This document shows, piece after piece, positions 18,541-27,581 of a stretch of DNA of 64,000 nt (its first letter is position 1; each line of letters begins with the position of its first letter). The translations under genes and the position numbers were made by a program. Location of the stretch: NCBI RefSeq assembly GCF_004118265.1, contig NZ_SDHW01000002.1, forward strand, positions 434,001-498,000, given 5' to 3'. This DNA is from Lacibacter luteus. GTDB taxonomy: Bacteria; Bacteroidota; Bacteroidia; Chitinophagales; Chitinophagaceae. The notes under the pieces were generated by a model that worked only from the letters and a program-made list of their open reading frames with translations, ran no database searches and was not told where the DNA came from.

Positions 18541-19635
18541 ATGCGGAAACGGAGCTCCTATTTAGACATTGTTTTAAACCCATTTAACCTGCTGCGTACA
18601 AAACGTATTCTGCATGTTAACCCAACCGTTGCGCCACAACGCATAGAACCCGAGCACATTAACCTGTATGTTTACGATTATGACACCGAAAATCTTCATG
18701 AAGAAAAGCTAAATGAGGTTAAGGATGCTTTCCGTTACAAACATACCGCCAGTGTAACCTGGATTAATGTAGATGGTATTCGCCGTAAAGACATTGAGGA
18801 AATTTGCAACCATTTTAATGTACATCCGTTGGTAACGGAAGATATTATGAGCATTGGTCAGCGTCCGAAAGTAGATGAAATTGATGGCGTGATCTTTTGC
18901 CTGCTGAATATGCTTTATTTCAACGAAAAAGATTCTGCTGTTGAAACGGAACAAATATCAATTGTGCTGGGTAAACAATTTGTGCTCAGTTTCCAGGAAG
19001 ATGCATCACGGGATGTATTTAATCCTCTGAGGGATAAAATACACTTCAGAAACAATAAGCTTCGCCAAAGCGGTACCGATTATTTATTCTATACGCTTAT
19101 AGATCTTATTGTAGACAATTACTTTGTTGTAATGGAAAAGCTGAGCGATAAAATTGAAGTATTGGAAGAAGATATTATCCGCAGCCCCAACAACAGATCG
19201 CTCGCAAAAATTAACCAGCTTCGTAAAGAGATGATTGTGTTAAAGCGCAATATTACCCCGGTAAGAGACATGGTAAATGGAATCTTGCGAAGCGAAAGTG
19301 AATTATTAAACGAACGAACGGCCAAGTATTTTAAGGATGTGTACGATCATATTGTGCAGGCTGCAGACCTTGCAGAAAACTACCGTGATATGATGATGAA
19401 CCTGCACGATTTATATCTGAGTAATGTTAACCTTAAGATGAATGAAGTGATGAAGGTGATGGCGATTGTAACATGTTTACTTGCACCTGCTACTGTAATT
19501 GGAGGTATGTTCGGGATGAATTTCGATATTATCCCTTATGCACATCATCAGTTTGGTTTTTACCTTGCCTGTGGTATGATGATCCTTATTCCCATTGTAA
19601 TGCTTTATATATTTCGTAAAAGAGGATGGTTTTAA
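18541..19635 (+). CDS. corA: CorA family magnesium/cobalt transporter
   Basis: A pentameric divalent-cation channel of the inner membrane. A large cytoplasmic funnel domain (residues 1-290) precedes two C-terminal transmembrane helices, with the signature GMN in FGMNFD (about residues 325-327) between them and the basic end RKRGWF. The length of 364 fits the bacterial CorA (TmCorA-like) class. It is followed 10 bp later by the exported RidA gene. Confidence 0.95.
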   Translation: MRKRSSYLDIVLNPFNLLRTKRILHVNPTVAPQRIEPEHINLYVYDYDTENLHEEKLNEVKDAFRYKHTASVTWINVDGIRRKDIEEICNHFNVHPLVTEDIMSIGQRPKVDEIDGVIFCLLNMLYFNEKDSAVETEQISIVLGKQFVLSFQEDASRDVFNPLRDKIHFRNNKLRQSGTDYLFYTLIDLIVDNYFVVMEKLSDKIEVLEEDIIRSPNNRSLAKINQLRKEMIVLKRNITPVRDMVNGILRSESELLNERTAKYFKDVYDHIVQAADLAENYRDMMMNLHDLYLSNVNLKMNEVMKVMAIVTCLLAPATVIGGMFGMNFDIIPYAHHQFGFYLACGMMILIPIVMLYIFRKRGWF

Positions 19636-19645
19636 ATTTCTTTCA

Positions 19646-20161
19646 ATGAAACAACTACTAACACTCGCATTTCTGTTTGCACACTTTGCAGCAACAGCAC
19701 AAAACGAAGAAGAGAAACTAAAAGATCTTGGCTTGCAATTACCGCCGGTAAGTAAACCAATTGCCAATTATGTAAAGTATGTGCGTACGGGCAATCTTAT
19801 ATTTTTGGCAGGTCATGGTCCAACTAAAGCAGACGGAACAAATATTACAGGTAAAGTTGGTAAAGACCTTACCATTGAACAGGGATACGATGCTGCAAGA
19901 ATAACTGCACTTAGTTTAATTGCCACTTTAAAAGATGCTTTGGGTGGCCACTTAAGCAAAGTAAAACGTATTGTAAAAGTGAACGGCTATGTAAATTGTA
20001 TGCCCGATTTTACAGAACAACCAAAAGTTATAAATGGTTGCAGCGATTTATTGGTAGCAATATTTGGAGAGAGGGGAAAACATGCCAGAGCTGCAATGGG
20101 TATGGTTGCTTTACCGTCGAATATTGCAGTGGAAATTGAACTGGTTGTGGAAGTAGAATGA
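19646..20161 (+). CDS. RidA/YjgF family protein with signal peptide
   Basis: A 171-residue protein with a signal peptide (MKQLLTLAFLFAHFAATAQ), then a RidA-like domain (about residues 32-171) with FLAGHGPTKADG, VKRIVKVNGYVNCMPDF and ARAAMGMVALPSNIAVEIE. RidA hydrolyses reactive enamines and imines, usually in the cytoplasm, so an exported member implies a different substrate. The active-site Arg of true RidA corresponds here to the conserved ARAAMGM segment. It lies 10 bp downstream of corA and converges with the next gene, 2 bp away. Confidence 0.85.
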   Translation: MKQLLTLAFLFAHFAATAQNEEEKLKDLGLQLPPVSKPIANYVKYVRTGNLIFLAGHGPTKADGTNITGKVGKDLTIEQGYDAARITALSLIATLKDALGGHLSKVKRIVKVNGYVNCMPDFTEQPKVINGCSDLLVAIFGERGKHARAAMGMVALPSNIAVEIELVVEVE

Positions 20162-20163
20162 GT

Positions 20164-20505
20164 TTAGAAATGCTCCATACTCTTGAGCATTTCATATTCT
20201 GTTTCAAAACTGCGGTGTTTAAACCAACCAATAATACCGCCACCGCCTAACCAGAAACAGACTTCAAGCAACAGAAATAAAATACCCATCGTGTTAATAT
20301 AAAACCCAACAAAGGCTTGCGGATCGAAAGCGAACTGCAATAGTTTTATCACCAGCATACATGCTAAGCCTTCACGCAACACCCCGTGGAAAAGAATATA
20401 TTTCCATTTAGGAATTGTCCTACGTTTTTCCCAATGTTTTAGAAATTTCCGCTGCCTGGGAGTAAGTCGATAGGGATGGTAATTACGAAAGTCGTTAAAT
20501 GCCAC
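20164..20505 (-). CDS. Small two-helix membrane protein
   Basis: A 113-residue protein with a basic N-terminal segment (YRLTPRQRKFLKHWEKRR), then two membrane helices (about residues 46-66 and 70-93) and a short acidic tail. It lies 6 bp downstream of the DUF2480 gene on the same strand. Function unknown. Confidence 0.65.
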   Translation of the reverse strand: MAFNDFRNYHPYRLTPRQRKFLKHWEKRRTIPKWKYILFHGVLREGLACMLVIKLLQFAFDPQAFVGFYINTMGILFLLLEVCFWLGGGGIIGWFKHRSFETEYEMLKSMEHF

Positions 20506-20511
20506 TTAGTT

Positions 20512-21030
20512 TTAAGCCGTTGATTTTGGTTGTTTATAAATAGGAACGGTGCTGCATGGTTCGCCGTACATGATGCTTTTGGCTACAGGTCTTAAGCGTT
20601 TAGTGATTTCCATATAGGCCGACTCCGGAATGGGTTCATCGCCACATCCCTTTACTACTACACGTTGATCGATATATGCTTCCAAACTAAGTGTTGCAAT
20701 TGCATGCATTAATTTCTGCTTCTTCCATTCTTCTTTTGAACCAAGAAATACTTCTGCTGCTATAGGTTGTAATAAAGCCGCTACCAGCATATAAGCCCAC
20801 ATGGGAATTATAGCATCTGCACTACAGGTTACCAACACCGTTTTTCCTGCATATCCCGAAAGATCTGTCTGTTGCAGCGAAGTACGAAACTCTTTTTCTT
20901 TAACAATGAGCCCCATAAAAAGATAGTCCTTTAAATCGAACAGAACCGGCTCTTCAGCAGGCATCATCGCTTCAAGATCAATCGTTTGTAGAGAACTTTC
21001 TGCAACACGGTTTACTATCACTTCACTCAT
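20512..21030 (-). CDS. DUF2480 family protein
   Basis: A 172-residue cytoplasmic protein matching the Bacteroidota family DUF2480: an N-terminal NRVAESSLQTIDLE, a central LFDLKDYLFMGLIVKEKEFR and a C-terminal CGDEPIPESAYMEITKRL. The function is unknown; conservation across the phylum suggests a housekeeping role. It forms a two-gene unit with the small membrane protein downstream. Confidence 0.8.
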   Translation of the reverse strand: MSEVIVNRVAESSLQTIDLEAMMPAEEPVLFDLKDYLFMGLIVKEKEFRTSLQQTDLSGYAGKTVLVTCSADAIIPMWAYMLVAALLQPIAAEVFLGSKEEWKKQKLMHAIATLSLEAYIDQRVVVKGCGDEPIPESAYMEITKRLRPVAKSIMYGEPCSTVPIYKQPKSTA

Positions 21031-21142
21031 ATACTTAAAAGATTAGGATAGTAAAATTACTCCAAATATGCCACTTCCTTTTTTACGAACTATCAGCATC
21101 GTAGTTTTTCATTCTTTTAATCGTAAAACTACTGTTAATAAA

Positions 21143-21170
21143 AATGGGCATAACTTCCGTTATGCCCATT
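21143..21170 (-). terminator. Terminator of the PpiD-like gene
   Basis: A perfect 12-bp stem (21143-21154 with 21159-21170) and a 4-base loop lie 22 bp past the stop of the leftward gene. On the minus strand the stem is followed by TTTATTAA, a moderate T-tract. Confidence 0.8.
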
Positions 21171-21191
21171 GTATTCTTGAGAAAGCTTCGA

Positions 21192-23312
21192 TTAATAAAA
21201 CTTAATTCTTCTGTCTTTTACTGTTGCTGCAGTACGTAACGCCTGCAAAGAAGCATTTGCTGCACTTTGTTTCATACCTGCTTCCATTTGTGCTCTGCGC
21301 TCGTTATAAGCAGCATTTCCTGCGGGTAACAAACCAACAGTTTCTGTACGGAAAAGGAACACTGCAGAATTACCAGCTACCGGTTCGCCCACTTTACCTT
21401 TATTGGCAGGATTGAATGCCGCACCTGTTAATTTAGGCTCCATTCCTACACCTGCAATGAATGGAGAGTAGAACGAAATACTATCGGCACGAAGAACATT
21501 TGTTTTAAACGAAGTTGCTACCTGGTTTAAATCTCTGTTGTTACCGATCTTAGAAATAATTTCACTCGCCTTCTTTTGATTACGGATAATACTTTCAACC
21601 TGTACACGTACAGTTTTCGCATCAGGCAAACCTTCTTCACGTTCTTCTGTAATTAACGCAACAATTACTTTATCGTTAAGCGTTGTTGGCTCAGAAACAT
21701 CACCTGTTCCATTTTCGTAGATCCAACGAACAAAATTGCGTGCACCGCCTAAACCAATAATTGAATAATCCGTAGGACGAACTTCTGCAATACGGGGAAC
21801 CAGTTTATTTTTTGTTACAGCAGCATCGAACTGTTTTGCATTGCGTGCTTCAGCAGCAAATTGTGCAGCTGCAGTACTTGCGCTGTTAATTGTTTCATCA
21901 CTTGGTTCTACAGTGCGTGAAAAGTAAGCGATCTTATATGCGGGTTCAATTTTCTTTTGATCCATAATTTCGATGTAGTGATACCCGAAACTTGTTTTTA
22001 CAACCTGTTTGCTTCCTTTTCCATTGTAGAAAATAAATTCAGCAAACTCTTTTGCAAGGCTGCCAAACTGTTGCGATGTAAATTCGTATTCACCTGCTTT
22101 TTCTTTACTACCCTGATCTGTTGAATACTTAGTAACCATTGCCGCAAAATCAGCACCACCTGCTATTGCCTTTGCAATACTATCTGTTTTAACTTTTGCA
22201 GCGCTATCACTTAATAACGGTGTTCCTGTTTGCGGATCTACCGTACTAATTAAGATGTGACGGCATTTCACAGAATCGGGCATTTCACGCTTAGCAATCA
22301 TTTTTGCTAAAACATAATTACCACCATCTGCATAAGGACCATATACAGCACCAACTGCCAGGCTGCGGATTGTATCACCATTCGGAATCTGCATGGTTGA
22401 TTTTAATACATAACCATCATAGAACGGAGTAGTTGATGTGTTCGCAATAATAAATTGCGCAGCATCAGCAGCTCTTGCAAAACTATCTTTCAGTTTTACA
22501 ACTTCGCCCAATGCCGCTGCGCTGTCTGCCGCATTTGGAGCAGCATCAAACACTACATAAGAAATAGAACGGCTTTCAGTTTGTTTAAATTCATTCTTAT
22601 GCTTACGTACATATGCATTAATATCATCGTCGCTCACTTTTACCGCACTATCGCTGATGGTTTGATAAGGAACAGCAACATAACTGATCGATGCAATACT
22701 GCTTTGATCTGTTATTTCTTTATCGCTTAACCATTTTGGATAAAATACTGCACCCGATACCAATGCAGCATATTTCATACGCAAACCATTTTGAATAAGA
22801 TAGTCAATGATGTTACGCTCTACGTATACTCGTTGCGGATCGTTTGCTTTCTTCTTTTTTAATGAATTGATGAACTGGCGTGCTGCTGCTGCATCATAAT
22901 TACCATTTGCATCTTTATACTGTTGTGCCAGCGCCGGTGGCGGATTACTTCCGTACAATGCATCATCAAGATCTGCGGCACTGAAAACAAGACCTAATTT
23001 TTCATATTCACCTGTTAGAATAATTTCTTCTACTTCATTACTCCATAACATTTCGTTCAATTGCTGGCGCATTTCGTCGTTCACATCCATTCCCTGCGAA
23101 CGGTAACCGTTTTCCATTTCTGATAAACGCTGACTGAAACTGTTTACATCAATGTCTTTTCCGTTTACAGAACCAATTGATGTGCCTTGCGAACTACCGC
23201 CACGGCCACGACCTGCAAAATAATCTGTAAGAATAAATCCAATAAGGCTCAAAGCAATCACAGCAATACTCACAGCTGCATACTTTTCACGAATCTGCTG
23301 AATAATGGACAT
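21192..23312 (-). CDS. PpiD/SurA-like periplasmic peptidyl-prolyl isomerase
   Basis: A membrane-anchored folding factor for exported proteins. An N-terminal helix (MSIIQQIREKYAAVSIAVIALSLIGFILTD as two short stretches) anchors it. A SurA_N-like chaperone segment follows (about residues 50-260), then a parvulin PPIase domain (about 345-450: VKCRHILIS, GGADFAAMVTKYSTDQGSK, FGYHYIEI) and a second, degenerate parvulin-like half. ATG 23312 gives 706 residues with the membrane anchor at the very start; longer in-frame starts add a non-conserved 41 residues. Known PpiD proteins are about 620-710 residues. Confidence 0.9.
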   Translation of the reverse strand: MSIIQQIREKYAAVSIAVIALSLIGFILTDYFAGRGRGGSSQGTSIGSVNGKDIDVNSFSQRLSEMENGYRSQGMDVNDEMRQQLNEMLWSNEVEEIILTGEYEKLGLVFSAADLDDALYGSNPPPALAQQYKDANGNYDAAAARQFINSLKKKKANDPQRVYVERNIIDYLIQNGLRMKYAALVSGAVFYPKWLSDKEITDQSSIASISYVAVPYQTISDSAVKVSDDDINAYVRKHKNEFKQTESRSISYVVFDAAPNAADSAAALGEVVKLKDSFARAADAAQFIIANTSTTPFYDGYVLKSTMQIPNGDTIRSLAVGAVYGPYADGGNYVLAKMIAKREMPDSVKCRHILISTVDPQTGTPLLSDSAAKVKTDSIAKAIAGGADFAAMVTKYSTDQGSKEKAGEYEFTSQQFGSLAKEFAEFIFYNGKGSKQVVKTSFGYHYIEIMDQKKIEPAYKIAYFSRTVEPSDETINSASTAAAQFAAEARNAKQFDAAVTKNKLVPRIAEVRPTDYSIIGLGGARNFVRWIYENGTGDVSEPTTLNDKVIVALITEEREEGLPDAKTVRVQVESIIRNQKKASEIISKIGNNRDLNQVATSFKTNVLRADSISFYSPFIAGVGMEPKLTGAAFNPANKGKVGEPVAGNSAVFLFRTETVGLLPAGNAAYNERRAQMEAGMKQSAANASLQALRTAATVKDRRIKFY

Positions 23313-23906
23313 AATAATATATTGTACGTTATAAAAGTGAGCGGCAAAAATAGGGGAAAAAGATGTTTGAACAAATTGTGGAAAACTCCCGTAAACAACA
23401 CAGGACAAGGGTTTTAGAAAATAACGACCGGACATTTTAAATTCTCAACAAGCGAATTCACAACCCTGTGTTGATAACCCCGCTTTCCTGTGGATTTCCT
23501 TCAGTTAAAATCGGGGATAAAACCGTGTATGAAAAGTGTACATATTGACCCAACAGCATCCTTACTTTCGTTAGCGTTAAAAAAGCCGGGTTTATCCTCA
23601 TTTCAAACACAGCGTTTTCTGTAAGACTTGATACTGAACTTTTACAATCAATTTAAAATCCCCGATTGTGCATAACCACACAAAATGCTTAACCCTACTG
23701 TATTTGCTCTTGTGAATGAAAAGGGGATAACTGTTAATAACCCGAGGCGACTTATATTTTCAAATACAAAAAGAAAGCAGATATCCACGAATTCACATCC
23801 ATAATAGTATTAGATTTTTATATAAAAAAGATAATTAGTAAGATATACTAGGGTAAATGCACAAGTTTTTTTGAAGTAGCTTTGAATCGAAATTAAAGTT
23901 TTTGAA
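23313..23906. other. Gene-free interval with DnaA-box-like sites (candidate replication origin)
   Basis: A 594-bp interval between divergent genes holds an exact TTATNCACA DnaA box on the minus strand (23667-23675, TTATGCACA). One-mismatch boxes lie at 23469-23477 (TTATCAACA, minus), 23592-23600 (TTATCCTCA, plus) and 23711-23719 (minus). Two-mismatch forms lie at 23489-23497, 23512-23520, 23722-23730 and 23781-23789. An AT-rich stretch follows at about 23803-23860. This resembles oriC organisation, but there is no dnaA or dnaN gene nearby, so it remains a hypothesis. Confidence 0.35.
23877..23884 (+). promoter_or_regulatory. nadA -7 promoter box
   Basis: TAGCTTTG matches TAnnTTTG and ends 22 bp before the nadA ATG. 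Confidence 0.45.
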
Positions 23907-24920
23907 ATGAGTACAGCGTTGGTAACAGATCTGAATTTGAATGTAGAAAAAAATGGTTTTCTGGATATTGAACTCGATCCGGAAATGGATCTGTTTGCAG
24001 AAATTGAACGGTTGAAGAAAGAAAAAAATGCCATTATCCTGGCGCATTACTACCAGGAACCCGATATTCAGGATGTGGCCGATTACATTGGCGATAGCCT
24101 GGGCCTTGCACAGAAAGCAGAAAAAACAGATGCAGATATCATCGTATTTGCAGGTGTACACTTCATGGCCGAAACAGCGAAGATTCTCAACCCAACCAAG
24201 AAAGTTGTTATTCCCGATTTTAAAGCAGGATGCTCATTGAGCGATAGTTGTCCGCCCCCGCTTTTTGCACAATTCAAAGCACAGCACCCCGATCATTTGG
24301 TTATTTCGTACATCAACTGCAGTGCAGGCATAAAAGCCCTCAGCGATATTATTTGCACCAGCAGTAATGCACAAAAAATTGTGGAAAGCTTACCCAAAGA
24401 CCAAAAGATCATTTTTGCTCCCGATAAAAATCTTGGTGCTTACATAAACAAAGTAACCGGCCGCAACATGGTGCTTTGGAATGGCGCTTGTATGGTACAC
24501 GAAATTTTTAGTGTGGAAAAGATCAGCAAGTTGAAATTACGTCATCCAAACGCTAAAATAATTGCACACCCCGAATGCGAAGAGCCGGTTTTACGTTTGG
24601 CCGATTATATTGGCAGCACAACGCAGTTGCTCAAATACACCGAAAAAGACGCTTCTGCAGAATACATAGTTGCTACAGAAACCGGTATTCTTCACCAGAT
24701 GATGAAGAGTAATCCACAAAAAACATTTATTCCGGCACCGCCTAATAACAGTTGTGCATGCAATGATTGTCCGCATATGAAGCGCAATACGCTTGAAAAG
24801 ATTTACCTGTGTATGGAGTATGAAGTGCCGGAAATTATTATGGATGAAGAGTTGCGCCTGGCTGCTAAAAAGCCAATTGACCGCATGCTGGAATTGAGCG
24901 CACAATTTGGTCTTATATAA
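23907..24920 (+). CDS. nadA: Quinolinate synthase
   Basis: Condenses iminoaspartate with dihydroxyacetone phosphate to quinolinate in de novo NAD synthesis, using a [4Fe-4S] cluster. The three expected cluster Cys regions are visible: AGCSLSDSC (Cys109 in this numbering), WNGACMVHE and [10 protein letters not shown]. Other family motifs are [20 protein letters not shown] and IAHPECE. The length of 337 is typical. No nadB or nadC is adjacent. It is followed by a hairpin terminator. Confidence 0.97.
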   Translation: MSTALVTDLNLNVEKNGFLDIELDPEMDLFAEIERLKKEKNAIILAHYYQEPDIQDVADYIGDSLGLAQKAEKTDADIIVFAGVHFMAETAKILNPTKKVVIPDFKAGCSLSDSCPPPLFAQFKAQHPDHLVISYINCSAGIKALSDIICTSSNAQKIVESLPKDQKIIFAPDKNLGAYINKVTGRNMVLWNGACMVHEIFSVEKISKLKLRHPNAKIIAHPECEEPVLRLADYIGSTTQLLKYTEKDASAEYIVATETGILHQMMKSNPQKTFIPAPPNNSCACNDCPHMKRNTLEKIYLCMEYEVPEIIMDEELRLAAKKPIDRMLELSAQFGLI

Positions 24921-24937
24921 GGCTTAAAAATAAAAAA

Positions 24938-24966
24938 GGGGCCAGATAGAAATCCTGCCCCGTTTT
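24938..24966 (+). terminator. nadA terminator
   Basis: A GC-rich stem (24938-24945 with 24955-24961, one bulge) is followed by GTTTTAAAA and preceded by an A-run, 17 bp after the nadA stop. Confidence 0.7.
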
Positions 24967-25051
24967 AAAATCCAATATCCTATGAAAAACCGAGTGTAAG
25001 ATAGACACGATTTTGAGAATGTGAAAGAATTTGCCGTTTTTTTTTATAAGA

Positions 25052-25780
25052 TTAGCGGTTTTTACGTAGTACATCACGGGCTTTTTCCAGATCGGCCGCC
25101 GTATCTATCGAAACACCAACGGGTTCTGTTATCGCCATCCGTATACGGTAGCCATTTTCCAGTAAACGCAACTGCTCCAGTTTTTCGGCCTGCTCCAATG
25201 CAGATACAGGTAATTTTATAAAAGATAACAGAGCTTCTTTCCTGTAACCATAAATGCCAATGTGTTTATAATATGGTATTGCAGCAGTTACATCCCGTTT
25301 AAACGGAACAGTACTGCGGCTGAAATAAAGTGCATCCATTTGTTTATTAACCACCACTTTTACACAGTTGGGATCGTTAACCTGTGCATCGTCGGTTATA
25401 ATATGCATTAACGAAGCAACATCAACAGCAGCATCGCTGAAAAGTGCACATAAATTTTCAAGCGATTGTTTTTGAACAAAAGGTTCATCGCCCTGTACGT
25501 TAATAATAATATCTGCATCAATGCCCTCAATAGCTTCAGCAATACGATCACTTCCGCTCTCGTGTTCTTTTTTACTCATAACAGCACTACCGCCATTCGA
25601 AACAATTTCATCGTAAATAACAGTACTGTCAGTTGCTACCAGCACCTGGCTGAACAAACCGGTTGCAACGGTATTTTCATAAGTTGTACGGATAACAGTT
25701 TTGTTATCGAGTAACTGCATCAGCTTAGCAGGAAAACGGGTGGCCGCATAACGGGCAGGTATAACAGCAATGATACGCAT
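25052..25780 (-). CDS. kdsB: 3-deoxy-manno-octulosonate cytidylyltransferase
   Basis: Activates Kdo as CMP-Kdo for lipopolysaccharide inner-core synthesis in the cytoplasm. The N-terminus MRIIAVIPARYAATRFPAK is the nucleotide-binding signature. NVQGDEPFV, the metal-binding region, and HIGIYGYRKEALLSF also match the family. The length of 242 is standard. Its presence shows a Gram-negative envelope with Kdo-containing LPS. A consensus -7 box lies 4 bp upstream of its start. Confidence 0.97.
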   Translation of the reverse strand: MRIIAVIPARYAATRFPAKLMQLLDNKTVIRTTYENTVATGLFSQVLVATDSTVIYDEIVSNGGSAVMSKKEHESGSDRIAEAIEGIDADIIINVQGDEPFVQKQSLENLCALFSDAAVDVASLMHIITDDAQVNDPNCVKVVVNKQMDALYFSRSTVPFKRDVTAAIPYYKHIGIYGYRKEALLSFIKLPVSALEQAEKLEQLRLLENGYRIRMAITEPVGVSIDTAADLEKARDVLRKNR

Positions 25781-25784
25781 GTAA

Positions 25785-25792
25785 CAAATGTA
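25785..25792 (-). promoter_or_regulatory. kdsB -7 promoter box
   Basis: On the minus strand this reads TACATTTG, an exact TAnnTTTG match, 4 bp before the kdsB ATG, so the mRNA is likely to be nearly leaderless. Confidence 0.5.
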
Positions 25793-25832
25793 AATGAACT
25801 TTAAACAAGGCAGCGAAACTCAAATGAATTGA

Positions 25833-25840
25833 TACATTTG
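25833..25840 (+). promoter_or_regulatory. -7 promoter box of the DUF1080 gene
   Basis: TACATTTG lies 19 bp upstream of the ATG and is divergent from the kdsB promoter. Confidence 0.5.
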
Positions 25841-25859
25841 TTTTTCTTAAACAAACAAT

Positions 25860-26501
25860 ATGACAAATTTTCTCCGCTTAAGTATCCTGGTAACGATGGC
25901 TTTTATGTTTTTGGCAGCAACAGCTCCTGTAAAAAAGAAAAAATGGATCTCATTGTTTGATGGTAAAACGCTTAACGGATGGAAAGTGGGTGCAAACGCT
26001 GAAACATTTAAAGTAGAAGACGGAGCAATTGTTGTAAACGGAAAAGTGGCGCATCTGTTTTATAATGGAGATGCCGGGGCGCATAATTTTAAAAATTTCG
26101 AGCTTACGCTCGATATAATGACAATGCCCGGCTCGAATTCGGGAGTATATATACACACCGAATACCAGGAAGGCGGATGGCCCAAAAAAGGTTACGAAGT
26201 GCAGGTAAATAATTCGCATACCGACTGGCGCAGAACTGCAGGTTTATATGCTGTGCAGGATGTAAAGGAAGCACCGGCCAAAGACAATGAATGGTTTACC
26301 ATGCACATTGTTGTAAAGGATAAAACCATCAAAACATTTGTAAACAAAAAGCAAATAGTTGATTATACCGAACCCGAAAATGCTGTGCGTGAAAAAGGAA
26401 TGGAAGGCCGCCTGCTCAGCAGCGGAACCATTGCACTGCAGGGCCACGATCCGAAAAGCAAAGTGTTGTATAAAAACATCAAATTAAAAATTCTCGATTA
26501 A
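25860..26501 (+). CDS. Secreted DUF1080 protein (3-keto-disaccharide hydrolase type)
   Basis: A 213-residue exported protein with a hydrophobic N-terminus (about residues 1-22) and one DUF1080 concanavalin-like domain. Motifs are WISLFDGKTLNGWK, NFELTLDIMTMPGSNSGVYIHT, GYEVQVNNSH and RLLSSGTIALQGHD. Members bind or hydrolyse sugars, including 3-keto-glycosides. It stands alone, convergent with the glyoxalase-fold gene 3 bp away. Confidence 0.9.
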   Translation: MTNFLRLSILVTMAFMFLAATAPVKKKKWISLFDGKTLNGWKVGANAETFKVEDGAIVVNGKVAHLFYNGDAGAHNFKNFELTLDIMTMPGSNSGVYIHTEYQEGGWPKKGYEVQVNNSHTDWRRTAGLYAVQDVKEAPAKDNEWFTMHIVVKDKTIKTFVNKKQIVDYTEPENAVREKGMEGRLLSSGTIALQGHDPKSKVLYKNIKLKILD

Positions 26502-26504
26502 GCA

Positions 26505-26888
26505 TTACGCTTCATAAAACTCCAAAGGAAGCCCATCGGGATCGGCAATAAACGTAAAGCGCTTGCCGGTAAATTCATCTACACGAATGGGCTCGGCCAC
26601 AACATTGTGCAACAATAAACGGGCAATTACTTTTTCAAGATCAGCAGTTGCAAAAGCCAGGTGACGCAAGCCCTGTGCTTCCGGTCTTGATGGGCGTGGC
26701 GGTGGATGCGGAAACGAAAACAGTTCAATGATGTAATGACCATTCAATGCAAGATCAAGTTTATACGAATCCCGTTCTGCACGATACACTTCTCTTATAA
26801 CAGTTAGCCCCAGTACGTTGGTATAAAATTGTTTTGATTGATGATAGTTTGAACAGATGATGGCGATATGATGAACAGCTTGCAGCAT
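26505..26888 (-). CDS. VOC superfamily (glyoxalase-fold) protein
   Basis: A 127-residue metal-dependent VOC protein similar to the YaeR/GloA2 type. It begins MLQAVHHIAIICSNYHQSKQFYTNVLGL and contains GLRHLAFATADLE and a C-terminal FIADPDGLPLEFYE. Metal ligands at the His-His of HHIA, His in RHLAF and Glu in LEFYE are present. An in-frame start at 26963 would add 25 residues unlike the family, so ATG 26888 is chosen. Substrate unknown. Confidence 0.85.
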   Translation of the reverse strand: MLQAVHHIAIICSNYHQSKQFYTNVLGLTVIREVYRAERDSYKLDLALNGHYIIELFSFPHPPPRPSRPEAQGLRHLAFATADLEKVIARLLLHNVVAEPIRVDEFTGKRFTFIADPDGLPLEFYEA

Positions 26889-27032
26889 GATGCTTTTGGA
26901 AGCAAAGATGCAGTAAACAGGCGTAATCATGTAATACATCCTGTTGTATAGTGGCTTTAGCAACGAAGGATGAACGAAGGATGCTTGCTTCTAGCTGCCT
27001 TAATGATTATCTTGTTTTGCAAACAGTAAGCT

Positions 27033-27323
27033 ATGGCACAGTTAGAGGAAAACAGTATTATTAACCAAATCAGGGGACAGATCGGTAAACAGCTTGTTTT
27101 TAAACGGTATGGAAAGAAAACTGTGGTGAGCAAGTACCCCGACATGAGCAATGTAAAACCGAGTAAGCTGCAAAAGAAGAAACGCAGCCGGTTTGCGGAA
27201 GCCGTAATGTATGCGCAACTGATTAATAATGATGCTGTGTTGAAGGAAGAATACAGGAAGAAGGTTAAGAAGGGGCAAACGGTTTATCATTATGCGATAA
27301 AAGAGTTTTTAAAAGAACAATAA
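27033..27323 (+). CDS. Small basic conserved-looking hypothetical protein
   Basis: A 96-residue, strongly basic protein (MAQLEENSIINQIRGQIGKQLVFKRY split by basic stretches, KPSKLQKKKRSRFAEAVMYAQLIN). The N-terminal I-R-G-x-I-G-K-Q-L-V-F-K-x-Y-G pattern recalls a Bacteroidota protein family often found near phage or secretion genes, but no family was confirmed. Function unknown; nucleic-acid binding is possible from charge alone. Confidence 0.55.
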   Translation: MAQLEENSIINQIRGQIGKQLVFKRYGKKTVVSKYPDMSNVKPSKLQKKKRSRFAEAVMYAQLINNDAVLKEEYRKKVKKGQTVYHYAIKEFLKEQ

Positions 27324-27329
27324 TTTGAT

Positions 27330-27560
27330 CTGTGCTGAATTATTTGCTCAGCAATTACAATTCATTTTGCTTATTTGCGGTTTCCCACAAAAGCACGAAG
27401 CACACGGATTTTTTGCTCACAGATTGCACGGAATAAGATTGATGGAAATTCGCTACACCCATTTTGCTTTGCCACAGATATACACAAAAGAACACAGACT
27501 ATCCTTCGGATGTGCTAAGTGTTTTACCACGAAAGACACGAATTACACGAATGGAAATTC
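27330..27560. repeat. Degenerate CACGAA/CACAGA-type intergenic repeat island
   Basis: The gene-free interval 27324-27581 contains clusters of short repeated words: CACAAAAGCACGAAGCACACGG near 27386-27407 (22 bases, given as positions), CACAGATATACACAAAAG near 27475, and CCACGAAAGACACGAATTAC near 27527. Such islands resemble the CACAGAG repeats found between the arginine genes. No ORF of quality is present. Confidence 0.55.
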
Positions 27561-27581
27561 TGGTTATTCTTTTTTTAGGCT

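Noticed and set aside
25021-25221. Small frame downstream of nadA
   Set aside because: It overlaps the end of kdsB on the opposite strand and has no start-site or motif support.
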